DNA from: Lachnospiraceae bacterium UBA7179
GTDB taxonomy: Bacteria; Bacillota; Clostridia; Lachnospirales; Lachnospiraceae
Direction of reading: 5' to 3'
DNA: 21,682 nucleotides
Assembly (NCBI GenBank): GCA_002491195.1
Contig: DKVL01000010.1
Coordinates: 1 to 21,682, forward strand
In this document: one piece after another, positions 1 through 6,334 of the stretch
Numbering within the stretch: position 1 is the stretch's first letter
Layout: every line of letters begins with the position of its first letter
Made by a program: the position numbers and the translations under genes
The notes under the pieces: model-generated
What the model was told of the DNA's origin: nothing
The model's database searches: none
Seen by the model: only the letters and a program-made list of their open reading frames with translations

Positions 1-1
1 T

Positions 2-117
2 ACAGAGACCATGAAAGGTTTCGATAGACCTATGTTTAAAATTAGTTATCATGGTATGATAAATTTAAACATGAAATTGATGAATTGTGGTTTAATAGTT
101 ATTTTCCTAAATATTAA
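2..117 (+). pseudogene. possible 3' end of a decayed gene entering from the left
   Basis: Frame 2 is open from the window edge to 121, and frame 1 gives a protein-like ending (...FKHEIDELWFNSYFPKY, stop at 115-117). Reading frame 2 up to about position 55 and then frame 1 gives one continuous polar and aromatic sequence, as expected for a gene end with a one-base shift. I do not recognise the family. The terminator at 180-210 lies 60 bases downstream. It could also be non-coding AT-rich sequence, or a sequencing error in an intact gene that starts outside the window. Confidence 0.22.
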
Positions 118-179
118 ATAACAGTGTTATTCTCATAAAATACCCACTATTCTGCTAATACTAAAATTCACCAGCTAAT

Positions 180-210
180 AAAGCCAGCCCCACTAACTGA
201 GACTGGCTTT
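180..210. terminator. bidirectional stem-loop terminator
   Basis: AAAGCCAG (180-187) pairs perfectly with CTGGCTTT (203-210) around a 15-nt loop. A T-rich tail follows on the plus strand (ATTTATT) and TTTATTAG follows on the minus strand. It sits between the possible plus-strand gene end at 117 and the minus-strand remnant ending at 213, so it would serve convergent genes. Confidence 0.6.
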
Positions 211-212
211 AT

Positions 213-380
213 TTATTCCATCATACAAATATTAACGTGGTCACTGGACTTATCGCAAAACAGCGTTTTTTCATCACCAAATTTTATAAAGAATTCCGGA
301 AAATCAAGGGATTCATATGGTCCATACCTGAAATGCTTGATTTTATTGGATTTTCGATAATATATGTGCTGAAAATGGTT
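213..380 (-). pseudogene. possible C-terminal remnant of an unknown protein
   Basis: On the minus strand one frame stays open for 55 codons, from just after a TAA at 381-383 to the TAA at 213-215. It reads as a plausible soluble protein with segments such as HFRYGPYESLDFPEFFIKF and GDEKTLFCDKSSDHVN. No usable start codon exists near its beginning, and its stop lies directly against the terminator at 180-210, as a real gene end would. The plus-strand frame over the same bases gives a hydrophobic sequence with no ribosome binding site and is less convincing. I read this as a truncated or frameshifted gene of unknown family. Confidence 0.33.
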
Positions 381-408
381 TTATTTGGTCATATTGTGTC
401 CAGTCTGG

Positions 409-807
409 TCACACTGAATGTTCTATTACTCTATTGGTGTAATCCTCTCTGATCTCAATTGCCTTAGCATATATAAGGTTCTTTTGATATTCTGGTGTAT
501 CAGGAGCTATTCCATTTGCAATTTTGTATATTTGAAACGAATTATCAATATGTTTATAAAACTCTTCCATACTATTTTTCAAGTCATACTCGCCTAAAGT
601 ACATACGTGTATTCTTGAACCGCCATTAACCAAATAAAGTTTATAACAAACATTCTCGATGTTCTCAACTTCACAAGTAATTCCCTCTGGATTCTCTGTA
701 TTAAATGCATCATACCATTCTTTTAATACAATTGCACGTTCTTTTAGCAGCTTGTCTATATCAGCATTAATTTCTGATAGTTTTGCTTCTGATTCCTGTA
801 AAGTCAT
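409..807 (-). CDS. hypothetical protein, 132 aa
   Basis: I do not recognise this protein. It is acidic and soluble, with no signal peptide or membrane segment. Residues 1-30 are rich in Glu, Lys, Leu and Ile with heptad-like spacing, so a short N-terminal coiled coil is likely. The start is well supported: GAGGAG lies 7 bases before the ATG at 807. A good promoter lies upstream, TTGTCC (866-871) and TATACT (843-848) with a 17-bp spacer. Downstream of its stop the sequence looks decayed (213-408), and one frame after the stop still looks coding, so this may be the surviving front part of a longer protein. It sits beside a toxin-antitoxin pair in an AT-rich accessory stretch. Function unknown. 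Confidence 0.6.
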   Translation of the reverse strand: MTLQESEAKLSEINADIDKLLKERAIVLKEWYDAFNTENPEGITCEVENIENVCYKLYLVNGGSRIHVCTLGEYDLKNSMEEFYKHIDNSFQIYKIANGIAPDTPEYQKNLIYAKAIEIREDYTNRVIEHSV

Positions 808-842
808 ATGCTCACTCCTCTTTAGTATTTATTGGTAAGAAA

Positions 843-871
843 AGTATATATGCTTTTTGGTTAAAGGACAA
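843..871 (-). promoter_or_regulatory. promoter for the 132-aa hypothetical gene
   Basis: -35 TTGTCC at 866-871 and -10 TATACT at 843-848, both read on the minus strand, are separated by exactly 17 bp. The -10 matches the consensus at 5 of 6 positions. The start codon at 807 is about 35 bases downstream of the -10. Confidence 0.55.
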
Positions 872-887
872 CTGTTATCAGAAATAT

Positions 888-944
888 TTATTGCAGATTT
901 GATTCACCCGCATCCAATGTAATCAATACATCTTCTGGTGTTTT
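888..944 (-). pseudogene. short coding-like remnant downstream of the toxin gene
   Basis: Directly after the toxin stop codon, one minus-strand frame reads KTPEDVLITLDAGESNLQ and then TAA at 888-890. It has no start codon and a stop immediately upstream (945-947). The composition looks like a protein C-terminus, not random AT-rich DNA. It may be the tail of a gene lost when this region was rearranged. Too short to assign a family. Confidence 0.2.
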
Positions 945-954
945 TTACAGTATA

Positions 955-1311
955 TTAAAATTCTCCAAATACATTCTTAAAAACATCTTCACCATACTTT
1001 TCATACAACTTTGCAACCAGATCATAACAATAATTATCGTCCCTTTGCGAAATTACCATTATATTCATTGCCATTTTATCCATAACCAAAGTATATACTA
1101 CCCTTATGCCAATTCCACGATACTTAATTTTAAAGAATCCTGTCAGATTATTACCATTCTTATTCCCCAGTGGTTTTCCATAGCCATTTGGACTTGGCAA
1201 AGGTGCTTTTGATACTTTAATGATTCCTGCCAATACCTGTTTGCGTATGCTTCCTTCTATTTTTTCGTAGTCCTTCTTCGCTTCATCTGTTATACGTATA
1301 TTCCATGCCAT
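955..1311 (-). CDS. RelE/ParE-family toxin of a type II toxin-antitoxin module
   Basis: This 118-aa protein has the size and layout of RelE/ParE toxins: an N-terminal helix pair (DEAKKDYEKIEGSIRKQVL, residues 9-27), a basic middle beta segment (KIKYRGIGIRVVYTL) and a C-terminal strand with MVISQRDDNYCYD. RelE-type members of this fold cut mRNA at the ribosome and ParE-type members poison gyrase; the sequence does not decide which applies here. Its ATG shares one base with the antitoxin stop (TAATG at 1311), so translation is coupled and the pair forms one operon. No frameshift or truncation is visible. Family assignment is confident; target and activity are not. Confidence 0.82.
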   Translation of the reverse strand: MAWNIRITDEAKKDYEKIEGSIRKQVLAGIIKVSKAPLPSPNGYGKPLGNKNGNNLTGFFKIKYRGIGIRVVYTLVMDKMAMNIMVISQRDDNYCYDLVAKLYEKYGEDVFKNVFGEF

Positions 1312-1661
1312 TATTCAAATTCCACACTTTCAGAAATTTCTTCCAGTTCTTCCATTGAAAAACCCTGATCTTTAACAAATGTTTCAAAAGAAGACGTATT
1401 ATTATCTGCCCTACTCTCTGCAAGCTTCAATAACCTGATATTTTCAATTTTTTCCAGTAGTTCTTCCAACTGGGCAGACTTTGCCTGTATTTCCCTATAC
1501 TCTTTGACAGATAATAATACAGCCGTTGGCTGGTTGTTTTTCAATATTATATACTCATTGTTATTTTCCGCCACATCATTAAAAATTTTTCCTGCTTTCC
1601 CCTGGCTAAAATCGGATATTGGAACAAGTCTTTCCGTTAAATCTAATAAAGTTGCATTCAT
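1311..1661 (-). CDS. Phd/YefM-family antitoxin
   Basis: A 116-aa antitoxin. The N-terminal half is a Phd/YefM DNA-binding domain: residues 11-34 give the start of the fold (RLVPISDFSQGKAGKIFNDV), and residues 42-58 hold the family hallmark NNQPTAVLLSVKEYREI. The acidic C-terminal half (about residues 60-116) would be the toxin-neutralising tail. An ATG at 1802 is in frame, but ATG 1661 is chosen because GGGAGG lies 8 bases upstream and a near-consensus promoter lies at 1686-1714, inside the longer version. Proteins of this family usually repress their own operon, and tandem 12-bp repeats just upstream of the -35 are candidate operator DNA. It overlaps the toxin by one base. Confidence 0.85.
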   Translation of the reverse strand: MNATLLDLTERLVPISDFSQGKAGKIFNDVAENNNEYIILKNNQPTAVLLSVKEYREIQAKSAQLEELLEKIENIRLLKLAESRADNNTSSFETFVKDQGFSMEELEEISESVEFE

Positions 1662-1685
1662 GACATCAACCTCCCATTTATTTAG

Positions 1686-1714
1686 ATTATATACCTTGCT
1701 TTTATTATATGCAA
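1686..1714 (-). promoter_or_regulatory. toxin-antitoxin promoter
   Basis: TTGCAT (1709-1714) and a perfect TATAAT (1686-1691) on the minus strand, spaced by 17 bp. Transcription would start near 1678 and give a leader of about 17 bases that contains only the GGGAGG ribosome binding site. Confidence 0.75.
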
Positions 1715-1724
1715 TAATTTCATG

Positions 1725-1748
1725 AAAATTTACATTAAAATTTACATT
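1725..1748. repeat. tandem 12-bp direct repeat upstream of the antitoxin promoter
   Basis: AAAATTTACATT occurs twice back to back (1725-1736 and 1737-1748), ten bases upstream of the -35 element. Its position would suit an operator or an UP-like AT-rich element, but AT-rich slippage is an equal alternative. Confidence 0.5.
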
Positions 1749-1764
1749 GCAAAATATTGAGAAT

Positions 1765-1902
1765 TTAATTATGTGATTTAACAAAAAATAGTATGTGTTC
1801 ATTGTTTAGCTGTGAATGATGCACAAAGTATGAATTGTTATCCTCGCCACGTATGAAGTCCTATCCTCTGTCTGTGAAATATTTGGTTACTTTACCGTAC
1901 AG
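1765..1902 (-). pseudogene. broken cold-shock-domain (CSD) gene
   Basis: Read on the minus strand from 1902, the frame gives YGKVTKYFTDRG, a TAG stop, then DFIRGEDNNSYFVHHSQLN. This is the cold-shock-domain pattern: a GKVxxYF opening strand, an RNP1-like K/R-G-[Y]-x-F-I stretch in which TAG replaces the expected Tyr, and an RNP2-like YFVHHS. The codon where ATG is expected is CTG (1900-1902). Homology runs to about 1792; the frame then goes into unrelated sequence and stops at 1765. It therefore lacks its start, carries an in-frame nonsense codon, and has lost the second half of the domain. The long in-frame extension of the antitoxin ORF overlaps its end and is spurious. CSD proteins bind single-stranded RNA or DNA; this copy is presumably inactive. 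Confidence 0.68.
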
Positions 1903-1965
1903 ACATCAAAATAAGCCCTCTATCAATTATATTTCGACAACTGATAAAGGACTTATGTTGATGTC
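1902..1965. repeat. 64-bp imperfect inverted repeat (24-bp arms)
   Basis: The arms 1902-1925 (GACATCAAAATAAGCCC...) and 1942-1965 (...ACTTATGTTGATGTC) match at 21 of 24 positions and enclose a 16-nt loop. No T-run follows on either strand. The element ends exactly at the first codon of the broken CSD gene, so it is either a structured 5' leader of that gene or a small inserted palindromic element. Confidence 0.6.
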
Positions 1966-2107
1966 CTAAGATTCAATTTTTATCATATTAAGGCTCTTTC
2001 ATAATTGGTGTATAAATGGTGTAAATTCAATTAATCCAACCGTTGAAACACGCATAAAATAAGACTTTCTGAAATAATGCACAACCAGAAAAACAAACCC
2101 TTCAAAT
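1966..2107. other. intergenic stretch, no gene
   Basis: AT-rich spacer between the accessory region and the envelope locus. It contains a motif near 1989-2025 (CATAATTGGTGTATAAATGG) that loosely resembles the ends of IS256-type insertion sequences, but no transposase or matching opposite end was seen. No gene could be supported here. Confidence 0.4.
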
Positions 2108-2131
2108 AATCATGCTTAAAGAAGTATGATT
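2108..2131 (-). terminator. stem-loop at the end of the DHHW gene
   Basis: AATCATGCTT (2108-2117) and AAGTATGATT (2122-2131) pair at 9 of 10 positions around a 4-nt loop. The stem overlaps the stop codon of the DHHW gene. On the minus strand it is followed by ATTTGAAGGG and a later TTTGTTTTTC, so the T-run is poor. It may still end the eleven-gene run. Confidence 0.45.
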
Positions 2132-3320
2132 ACTTCAACATCTCCGCATGATTGACGATCAACGCATTATATATAAACAATACATCCGCGCCTGCAAAAT
2201 CCACATACTCCCCAATCCGCGCAGAATCAATATACCGCAAGTCGATCAACACAATCTCCCCGTAAGCCCCCAACAACAGCGGCGCAAGACTGCTTGCGTA
2301 GGAATCCCTGAACATAATCAGTCGTTTGTCTGTGACCGCATTCGGATTCCTGATGATCTGCAGTGATGACGCTCCTCCCACAAAGATATCATACTTGTCA
2401 AGACTTTTCTCCTCCTCAAGCCTCTCTAAACGGTATACTGGCTTTAACACTGCCTCCGCCTCATCCGGCAAGGTAATCTTTCCAGCATTTTCCCCACTCT
2501 GAATATTCTCCTCAAGGCTCCATACATACGCTTCATCAATCACTTCATCTGTCAGATATCTGATCGTATCTGGCTCCATCGGAAGCGCCGCCTGTCCGTA
2601 ATATACGCCATAAAAATCTTTGATCTCATGCTGCGCAAACCCATCCTGATAACCTTTGGAAAAATTCAGTGTACCGCCTGCTCCCATCGCGTCCGCGATA
2701 TGGTGTGCCACGTCCAGGATCCGCTCCTGCCGCCAGTGCGTGTCGGTATGATAATAATCGTCGATCGTCAGGTCAGAAATGATATCAATATAGCCAAAAT
2801 CTGTATTTTTCGCAAGCTCCTGCGACAATAACCGGATCATCCGTTCATAGTCAAGGGACGGATATCCGTTCTGCTCTGCCAGAAAGTAATTCTTATCCGG
2901 CACAACCGCATACCATACTTTCTGCTCTGGAAAATACTGCTGCCAAAGCCCTGTCATCTTAGCTGCAAGGCGCTCCACTGACGCCTCGTTCAGCGGATAC
3001 TCCAGCTTTGCGGCGTGTCCGTCTGCCACATAGACCGCATTGTTTTCTTTCTGCTGCAATACATCATAAGCAAAATACGCCTTGACACGCCGCAGTCCAT
3101 CGCGAAATGGAAAGTAATCCAGCAGATATTTCTCTGTATCGCCCATGAAGGACCGATCCATCACGCTCTCCCATGTCAGCTCAGGTTTCTTTGCCAGCCG
3201 CCTGCGCTCAGACCTGGACACTGCATCGTCGGAATTGACGGTCAATATCACAATCATACTCATCAGGCAGACCACAAAACTGCAGATCGCAATGCCCATT
3301 CTCCAACGGTCATACTTCAC
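2130..3320 (-). CDS. DHHW family protein, SGNH/AlgX-like partner of MBOAT-1
   Basis: A 396-aa protein with one N-terminal membrane anchor (about residues 8-28) and an extracytoplasmic SGNH/DHHW-type domain. Counting from the start chosen here, a DxHW motif is at residues 193-196 (TDTHW, the DHHW-family signature) and an FRDSY motif at 337-341 carries the likely nucleophilic Ser. DHHW and AlgJ/AlgX-type proteins take acyl groups exported by an MBOAT protein and place them on a surface polymer. The ORF opens at a GTG at 3329, but that codon lies inside the GGAGG (3329-3333). The GTG at 3318-3320, 8 bases after GGAGG, is therefore the better start. It lies 166 bp downstream of MBOAT-1 and is last in the run. 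Acceptor polymer unknown. Confidence 0.85.
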   Translation of the reverse strand: MKYDRWRMGIAICSFVVCLMSMIVILTVNSDDAVSRSERRRLAKKPELTWESVMDRSFMGDTEKYLLDYFPFRDGLRRVKAYFAYDVLQQKENNAVYVADGHAAKLEYPLNEASVERLAAKMTGLWQQYFPEQKVWYAVVPDKNYFLAEQNGYPSLDYERMIRLLSQELAKNTDFGYIDIISDLTIDDYYHTDTHWRQERILDVAHHIADAMGAGGTLNFSKGYQDGFAQHEIKDFYGVYYGQAALPMEPDTIRYLTDEVIDEAYVWSLEENIQSGENAGKITLPDEAEAVLKPVYRLERLEEEKSLDKYDIFVGGASSLQIIRNPNAVTDKRLIMFRDSYASSLAPLLLGAYGEIVLIDLRYIDSARIGEYVDFAGADVLFIYNALIVNHAEMLK

Positions 3321-3371
3321 TGAAAACACCTCCTATGCAGGATACCTATCTAAAACAACCAAAAAAGCAAA

Positions 3372-3461
3372 TCAAATGTCAACAGCCATTCCAATCAAAA
3401 CCGAAATCAAAACATCCAAATGCATCTTCCGGAATCCAGACGTCAAAATCAGATCACCCAT
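3372..3461 (-). CDS. possible 29-aa hydrophobic small protein
   Basis: In the 166-bp gap between MBOAT-1 and the DHHW gene, an ATG at 3461 opens a 29-codon frame ending with TGA at 3372. Residues 14-29 (HLDVLISVLIGMAVDI) are hydrophobic enough for a small membrane peptide. The ribosome binding site is weak (GAAGG, 4 bases upstream). The same frame is open further upstream into the MBOAT-1 end, so it may be chance. Listed because the gap is otherwise unusually long for this operon. Confidence 0.18.
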   Translation of the reverse strand: MGDLILTSGFRKMHLDVLISVLIGMAVDI

Positions 3462-3486
3462 TGAGCCTTCAAACAAAGCATCCGCC

Positions 3487-4932
3487 TCAAAAACGGAAAT
3501 ACAGAAACGGATTGAAGGAACCGTCGATCAGATAAGCTGTGCACAAGATCAGAAGCCCCACTATCCAGATGCCTTTCATGATAGGAATCATTCGTTCTCC
3601 TATTCCATGCGTTTTGAGCCGCTCCCCCAATTTGGTCCAGAGCCACCATGGAACTGGCGTCGCACCAACCAGTCCTATGCCAAGAATCACAACCCGATTT
3701 CGCAAAAGATACGAGAATACCGCCTTCTGTGCATCACCTGCATCATGGGCAATACAGCTTCCGCAGGAAAAAAGCGCCTGAATATCCGCCAATCCCCCCG
3801 ACAGGCTGTCATTGTGAAACACCAGAAAGCTTACCAGCACCACCATAATTACATAGATATGACGCGTCCCCGTGACCATCATCTTTGGCAAACTCTTTTT
3901 CCGTTCATACAGCTTGCGAACGCCTTTCTCAAAGACCAGAAGCACCGCAAACAGGAGTCCCCACACAATAAAATTCCAGCCTGCCCCATGCCAAAGGCCC
4001 GTAAAGAGCCAGACAACCAGAACATTTCTGATCCATCTCACCATACTTACCCTGTTTCCGCCCATCGGAATATAGACGTAATCCCGAAACCACGCACCGA
4101 GCGTGATGTGCCAACGCCGCCAGAACTCACTCACACTCCCGGAGATCAATGGATAGCGGAAATTCTCCGGAAACTGAAATCCCAGCATACTGCCCAGACC
4201 GATTGCCATATCTGAATATCCGGAAAAGTCAAAATAAATCTGCAGTGCTACCGCCACTGCATATGCCCAGGAAAGTATCAGGTTCCTCTGTCCAAGCGCT
4301 GCAACCTCCGCCACAAACTCACCGATCACATTGGCAATCAGCACCTTCTTCCCAAGTCCCACAGCAAAGCGCACCATACCATTGCCAAAATTGTCACGAA
4401 TCTTCGTAAAGTCCGCTCCATGTGTCAACGTCTGTTCAATCTCACTGTATCGCACGATTGGTCCTGCCACCAGCTGAGGAAACAGCGTCACATACGCCGC
4501 ATAAGTGACAAGATTCTTCTGGCGCTCCACCCGCTTGTGATACACGTCAACACAATAACTCACGATTTGGAAGGTATAAAAGGAGATCCCGATGGGCAGC
4601 GCAACCGTTCTTGTTTTCATTCCAAATACCATACGCATGAAAAAGTTAAAATATTTAAAGTAAAACAACGCCATAAACGGCAAAAGAACAGACAGAATAT
4701 AAACTACTCTGGCTGCTCTTCTCTCCCTGAATCTGTCCACCAGCCACAAAAGCACATAGGAAACGACAATCTGTGCGAGCATCAGAAGAACATACATTGG
4801 CTCTCCCCATGCATAAAACAGCAAAGACATCACAAAAAGCACAAGATTCCTGCTCTTTTGTGGTGCCGCAAAATACAAAAAAATGGTGGCTGGCAGAAAT
4901 AAATATAAAAATGTAATACTGGAAAAAAGCAT
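3487..4932 (-). CDS. MBOAT-family membrane O-acyltransferase (MBOAT-1)
   Basis: A 481-aa polytopic protein of the AlgI/DltB/PatA group, which moves acyl (usually acetyl) groups across the membrane for O-acylation of surface polymers. Family marks: FYAWGEP at 39-45, LPIGISFYTFQ at 112-122, FPQLVAGPIVRY at 151-162, FDFSGYSDMAIGLG at 234-247, SEFWRRWHITL at 268-278 and TGLWHGAGWNF at 311-321. His275 and the WHG His315 are the expected catalytic pair. It ends with the usual NPFLYFRF. ATG 4932 has AGGAG 7-8 bases upstream. Where the second MBOAT has WVIFRST, this one has SFLVFHND, so a usually conserved FR is lost. It lies 23 bp after the DUF4358 gene and is paired with the downstream DHHW protein. 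Confidence 0.93.
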   Translation of the reverse strand: MLFSSITFLYLFLPATIFLYFAAPQKSRNLVLFVMSLLFYAWGEPMYVLLMLAQIVVSYVLLWLVDRFRERRAARVVYILSVLLPFMALFYFKYFNFFMRMVFGMKTRTVALPIGISFYTFQIVSYCVDVYHKRVERQKNLVTYAAYVTLFPQLVAGPIVRYSEIEQTLTHGADFTKIRDNFGNGMVRFAVGLGKKVLIANVIGEFVAEVAALGQRNLILSWAYAVAVALQIYFDFSGYSDMAIGLGSMLGFQFPENFRYPLISGSVSEFWRRWHITLGAWFRDYVYIPMGGNRVSMVRWIRNVLVVWLFTGLWHGAGWNFIVWGLLFAVLLVFEKGVRKLYERKKSLPKMMVTGTRHIYVIMVVLVSFLVFHNDSLSGGLADIQALFSCGSCIAHDAGDAQKAVFSYLLRNRVVILGIGLVGATPVPWWLWTKLGERLKTHGIGERMIPIMKGIWIVGLLILCTAYLIDGSFNPFLYFRF

Positions 4933-4955
4933 ATCCGCTCTCCTGATATGTGCAC

Positions 4956-5564
4956 TTATATCGGATTCGATTTCTCAATCTTATCAGAAACCTTCATGTT
5001 CCTCGACTCTGCCGCAGCGATCGCCTTAGATAATACTTCCGACGCAGTGTCCTGCTGTCCCATCACAAAGAAGACATCATTGCCAAGGATGACAGCGTAC
5101 TCCTGTTCTGCTGTGACACAAACCCACTTTGCCGGATTGATATGATCCATAATCTGCTGGCGGATACGCTCTGCGTCCGCGTCGTCTGTTGTCCTGATGT
5201 ATACAGCACTGTATGCTACGGAGGACATCATCGACTCTGACAGATACACCCCCTCGATTCCGTTCGCGTCGGTCAGACCAGTATGATATGACAGCAGATC
5301 CGCATCACCTAAGTCAAGCTCCGTCGTCGTAACCTCCATAGGGAGCAGATCCTGTGCCACTCCCCCATATACCTCATCGAAAAACGCAGACACTTCGTCC
5401 ACACTGTCTAAATGTACCATCCCTGCAGTATCCGCACTTTCCGACGCCGGCACCTCGTCCGAGCTGCGGTCTTTGCTTTTGCCACACCCAGTAAGCATCG
5501 ACATAGAAAGTGCCATTACCATGACGATCATTCCGATTTTATTGACAATTGTTTTTTTCTTCAT
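4956..5564 (-). CDS. DUF4358 domain lipoprotein
   Basis: A 202-aa predicted lipoprotein. Residues 1-26 form a lipoprotein signal peptide with lipobox LTGC (Cys27), followed by a Ser/Asp/Glu-rich linker and a DUF4358 domain from about residue 50 to 190. The family core is visible as SSVAYSAVYIRTTDDADAE and the INPAKWVCVTAEQEY stretch. Function of the family is not known. The ORF could open at GTG 5603, but ATG 5564 is preferred because AGGAGGG lies about 10 bases upstream and the signal peptide then begins MKKKT. It follows the anti-sigma gene by 77 bp and precedes MBOAT-1 by 23 bp. It may act outside the membrane with the acyltransferases, or as a sensor for the sigma pair; both are inference from position. 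Confidence 0.82.
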   Translation of the reverse strand: MKKKTIVNKIGMIVMVMALSMSMLTGCGKSKDRSSDEVPASESADTAGMVHLDSVDEVSAFFDEVYGGVAQDLLPMEVTTTELDLGDADLLSYHTGLTDANGIEGVYLSESMMSSVAYSAVYIRTTDDADAERIRQQIMDHINPAKWVCVTAEQEYAVILGNDVFFVMGQQDTASEVLSKAIAAAESRNMKVSDKIEKSNPI

Positions 5565-5641
5565 AAGAGTTTGCCCTCCTTTTCTGGAACGTATTAAAAA
5601 CACGCTCTGTTCTTATTATTCCTCCCACATTGTAGAAATAT

Positions 5642-6334
5642 TCATTCCGCGGTATCATTTACAAGCCAATACCTATTTTCCCCGCTGGAATCATCAGAAT
5701 GCTCATCGCGCAGCATTAAGTCATAGCTTTCTGATTCTTCCAGCACCGCTGTGGAACTAAAAATCTCGATCTCACTGTCTGCTTCGATATTTGGATTCTC
5801 CGACGTGATCACCTTCGCCACATACAGGATTCCGTTATTCATAGAAACATCTGTATCAAGGATTTCGACTGTAACCCGAAAGATGTACGGATCCTCCTCC
5901 AGAGCGTCGCTGTCAACTTTGACAGCATCTGCATTGTTCGTTACCGTTGCGCTCCCACTCATAGTATTCTCATCCGCGGCGGCGCCGTTGTCTGCAGCCG
6001 CTTCCTCGATTGCCTCCTCTGGTCCTGCACTCTTAGCATTTTCATACGAATCCGCCTCCTGCGGAGCAGAATTGCTGTAACTGATACCATCACCTCTCAT
6101 CAGGATCGTCCTTGCCATGGCGGGTACGATCAGAGCAGCGCACACACACGCTGCGGCCAGCCCTGCCCATACCTTAAAATTCACCTTTTTGCCGCGCACA
6201 TTTTCCGTTTGGGAATCTGTCTTTGGAAAATCCGCCGCCTTCTTGTCTTCCAGCCCCGCCTCGATGCGGGCCCACAGATCCGGCGCTTCACTGTTTACAA
6301 GCGCCCTGTACTCCCTCTCCAAATTATCACTCAT
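5642..6334 (-). CDS. membrane anti-sigma factor
   Basis: A 230-aa single-pass protein: cytoplasmic residues 1-53, a membrane segment at about 54-74 (VWAGLAAACVCAALIVP) and an acidic extracytoplasmic part. The N-terminus holds APDLWARIEAGL (17-28), a motif seen in clostridial anti-sigma proteins next to ECF-type sigma factors. There is no HxxxCxxC zinc motif, so it is not a ZAS-type anti-sigma. Residues 85-145 are low complexity (Ala, Glu, Asn, Ser), probably a cell-wall spanning linker; 147-230 look like a small beta-rich sensor domain. Its ATG overlaps the sigma gene end by 8 bases, and AAGGAG lies 8 bases upstream inside that gene, so the two are coupled. It should hold the sigma factor inactive until an envelope signal arrives; the signal is unknown. 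Confidence 0.8.
   Translation of the reverse strand: MSDNLEREYRALVNSEAPDLWARIEAGLEDKKAADFPKTDSQTENVRGKKVNFKVWAGLAAACVCAALIVPAMARTILMRGDGISYSNSAPQEADSYENAKSAGPEEAIEEAAADNGAAADENTMSGSATVTNNADAVKVDSDALEEDPYIFRVTVEILDTDVSMNNGILYVAKVITSENPNIEADSEIEIFSSTAVLEESESYDLMLRDEHSDDSSGENRYWLVNDTAE

Noticed and set aside
237..452. Plus-strand 71-aa ORF
   Set aside because: No ribosome binding site, and it overlaps the end of a better-supported minus-strand gene. The minus-strand frame over the same bases looks more like protein.
1311..1802. Longer antitoxin version of 163 aa starting at 1802
   Set aside because: It has no ribosome binding site, runs through the promoter, and its N-terminus covers the end of the broken cold-shock gene. 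ATG 1661 has a good GGGAGG.
1853..1969. Plus-strand 38-aa ORF across the inverted repeat
   Set aside because: No ribosome binding site, and the cold-shock motifs on the opposite strand explain the region better.
1989..2025. Possible insertion-sequence end similar to IS256-type termini
   Set aside because: Only a loose match; no transposase, no matching opposite end and no target duplication were visible.
3145..4215. Plus-strand 356-aa ORF antisense to MBOAT-1 and the DHHW gene
   Set aside because: It mirrors two strongly conserved genes, has a composition rich in Pro, His, Ser and Lys without domain features, and lacks a ribosome binding site.
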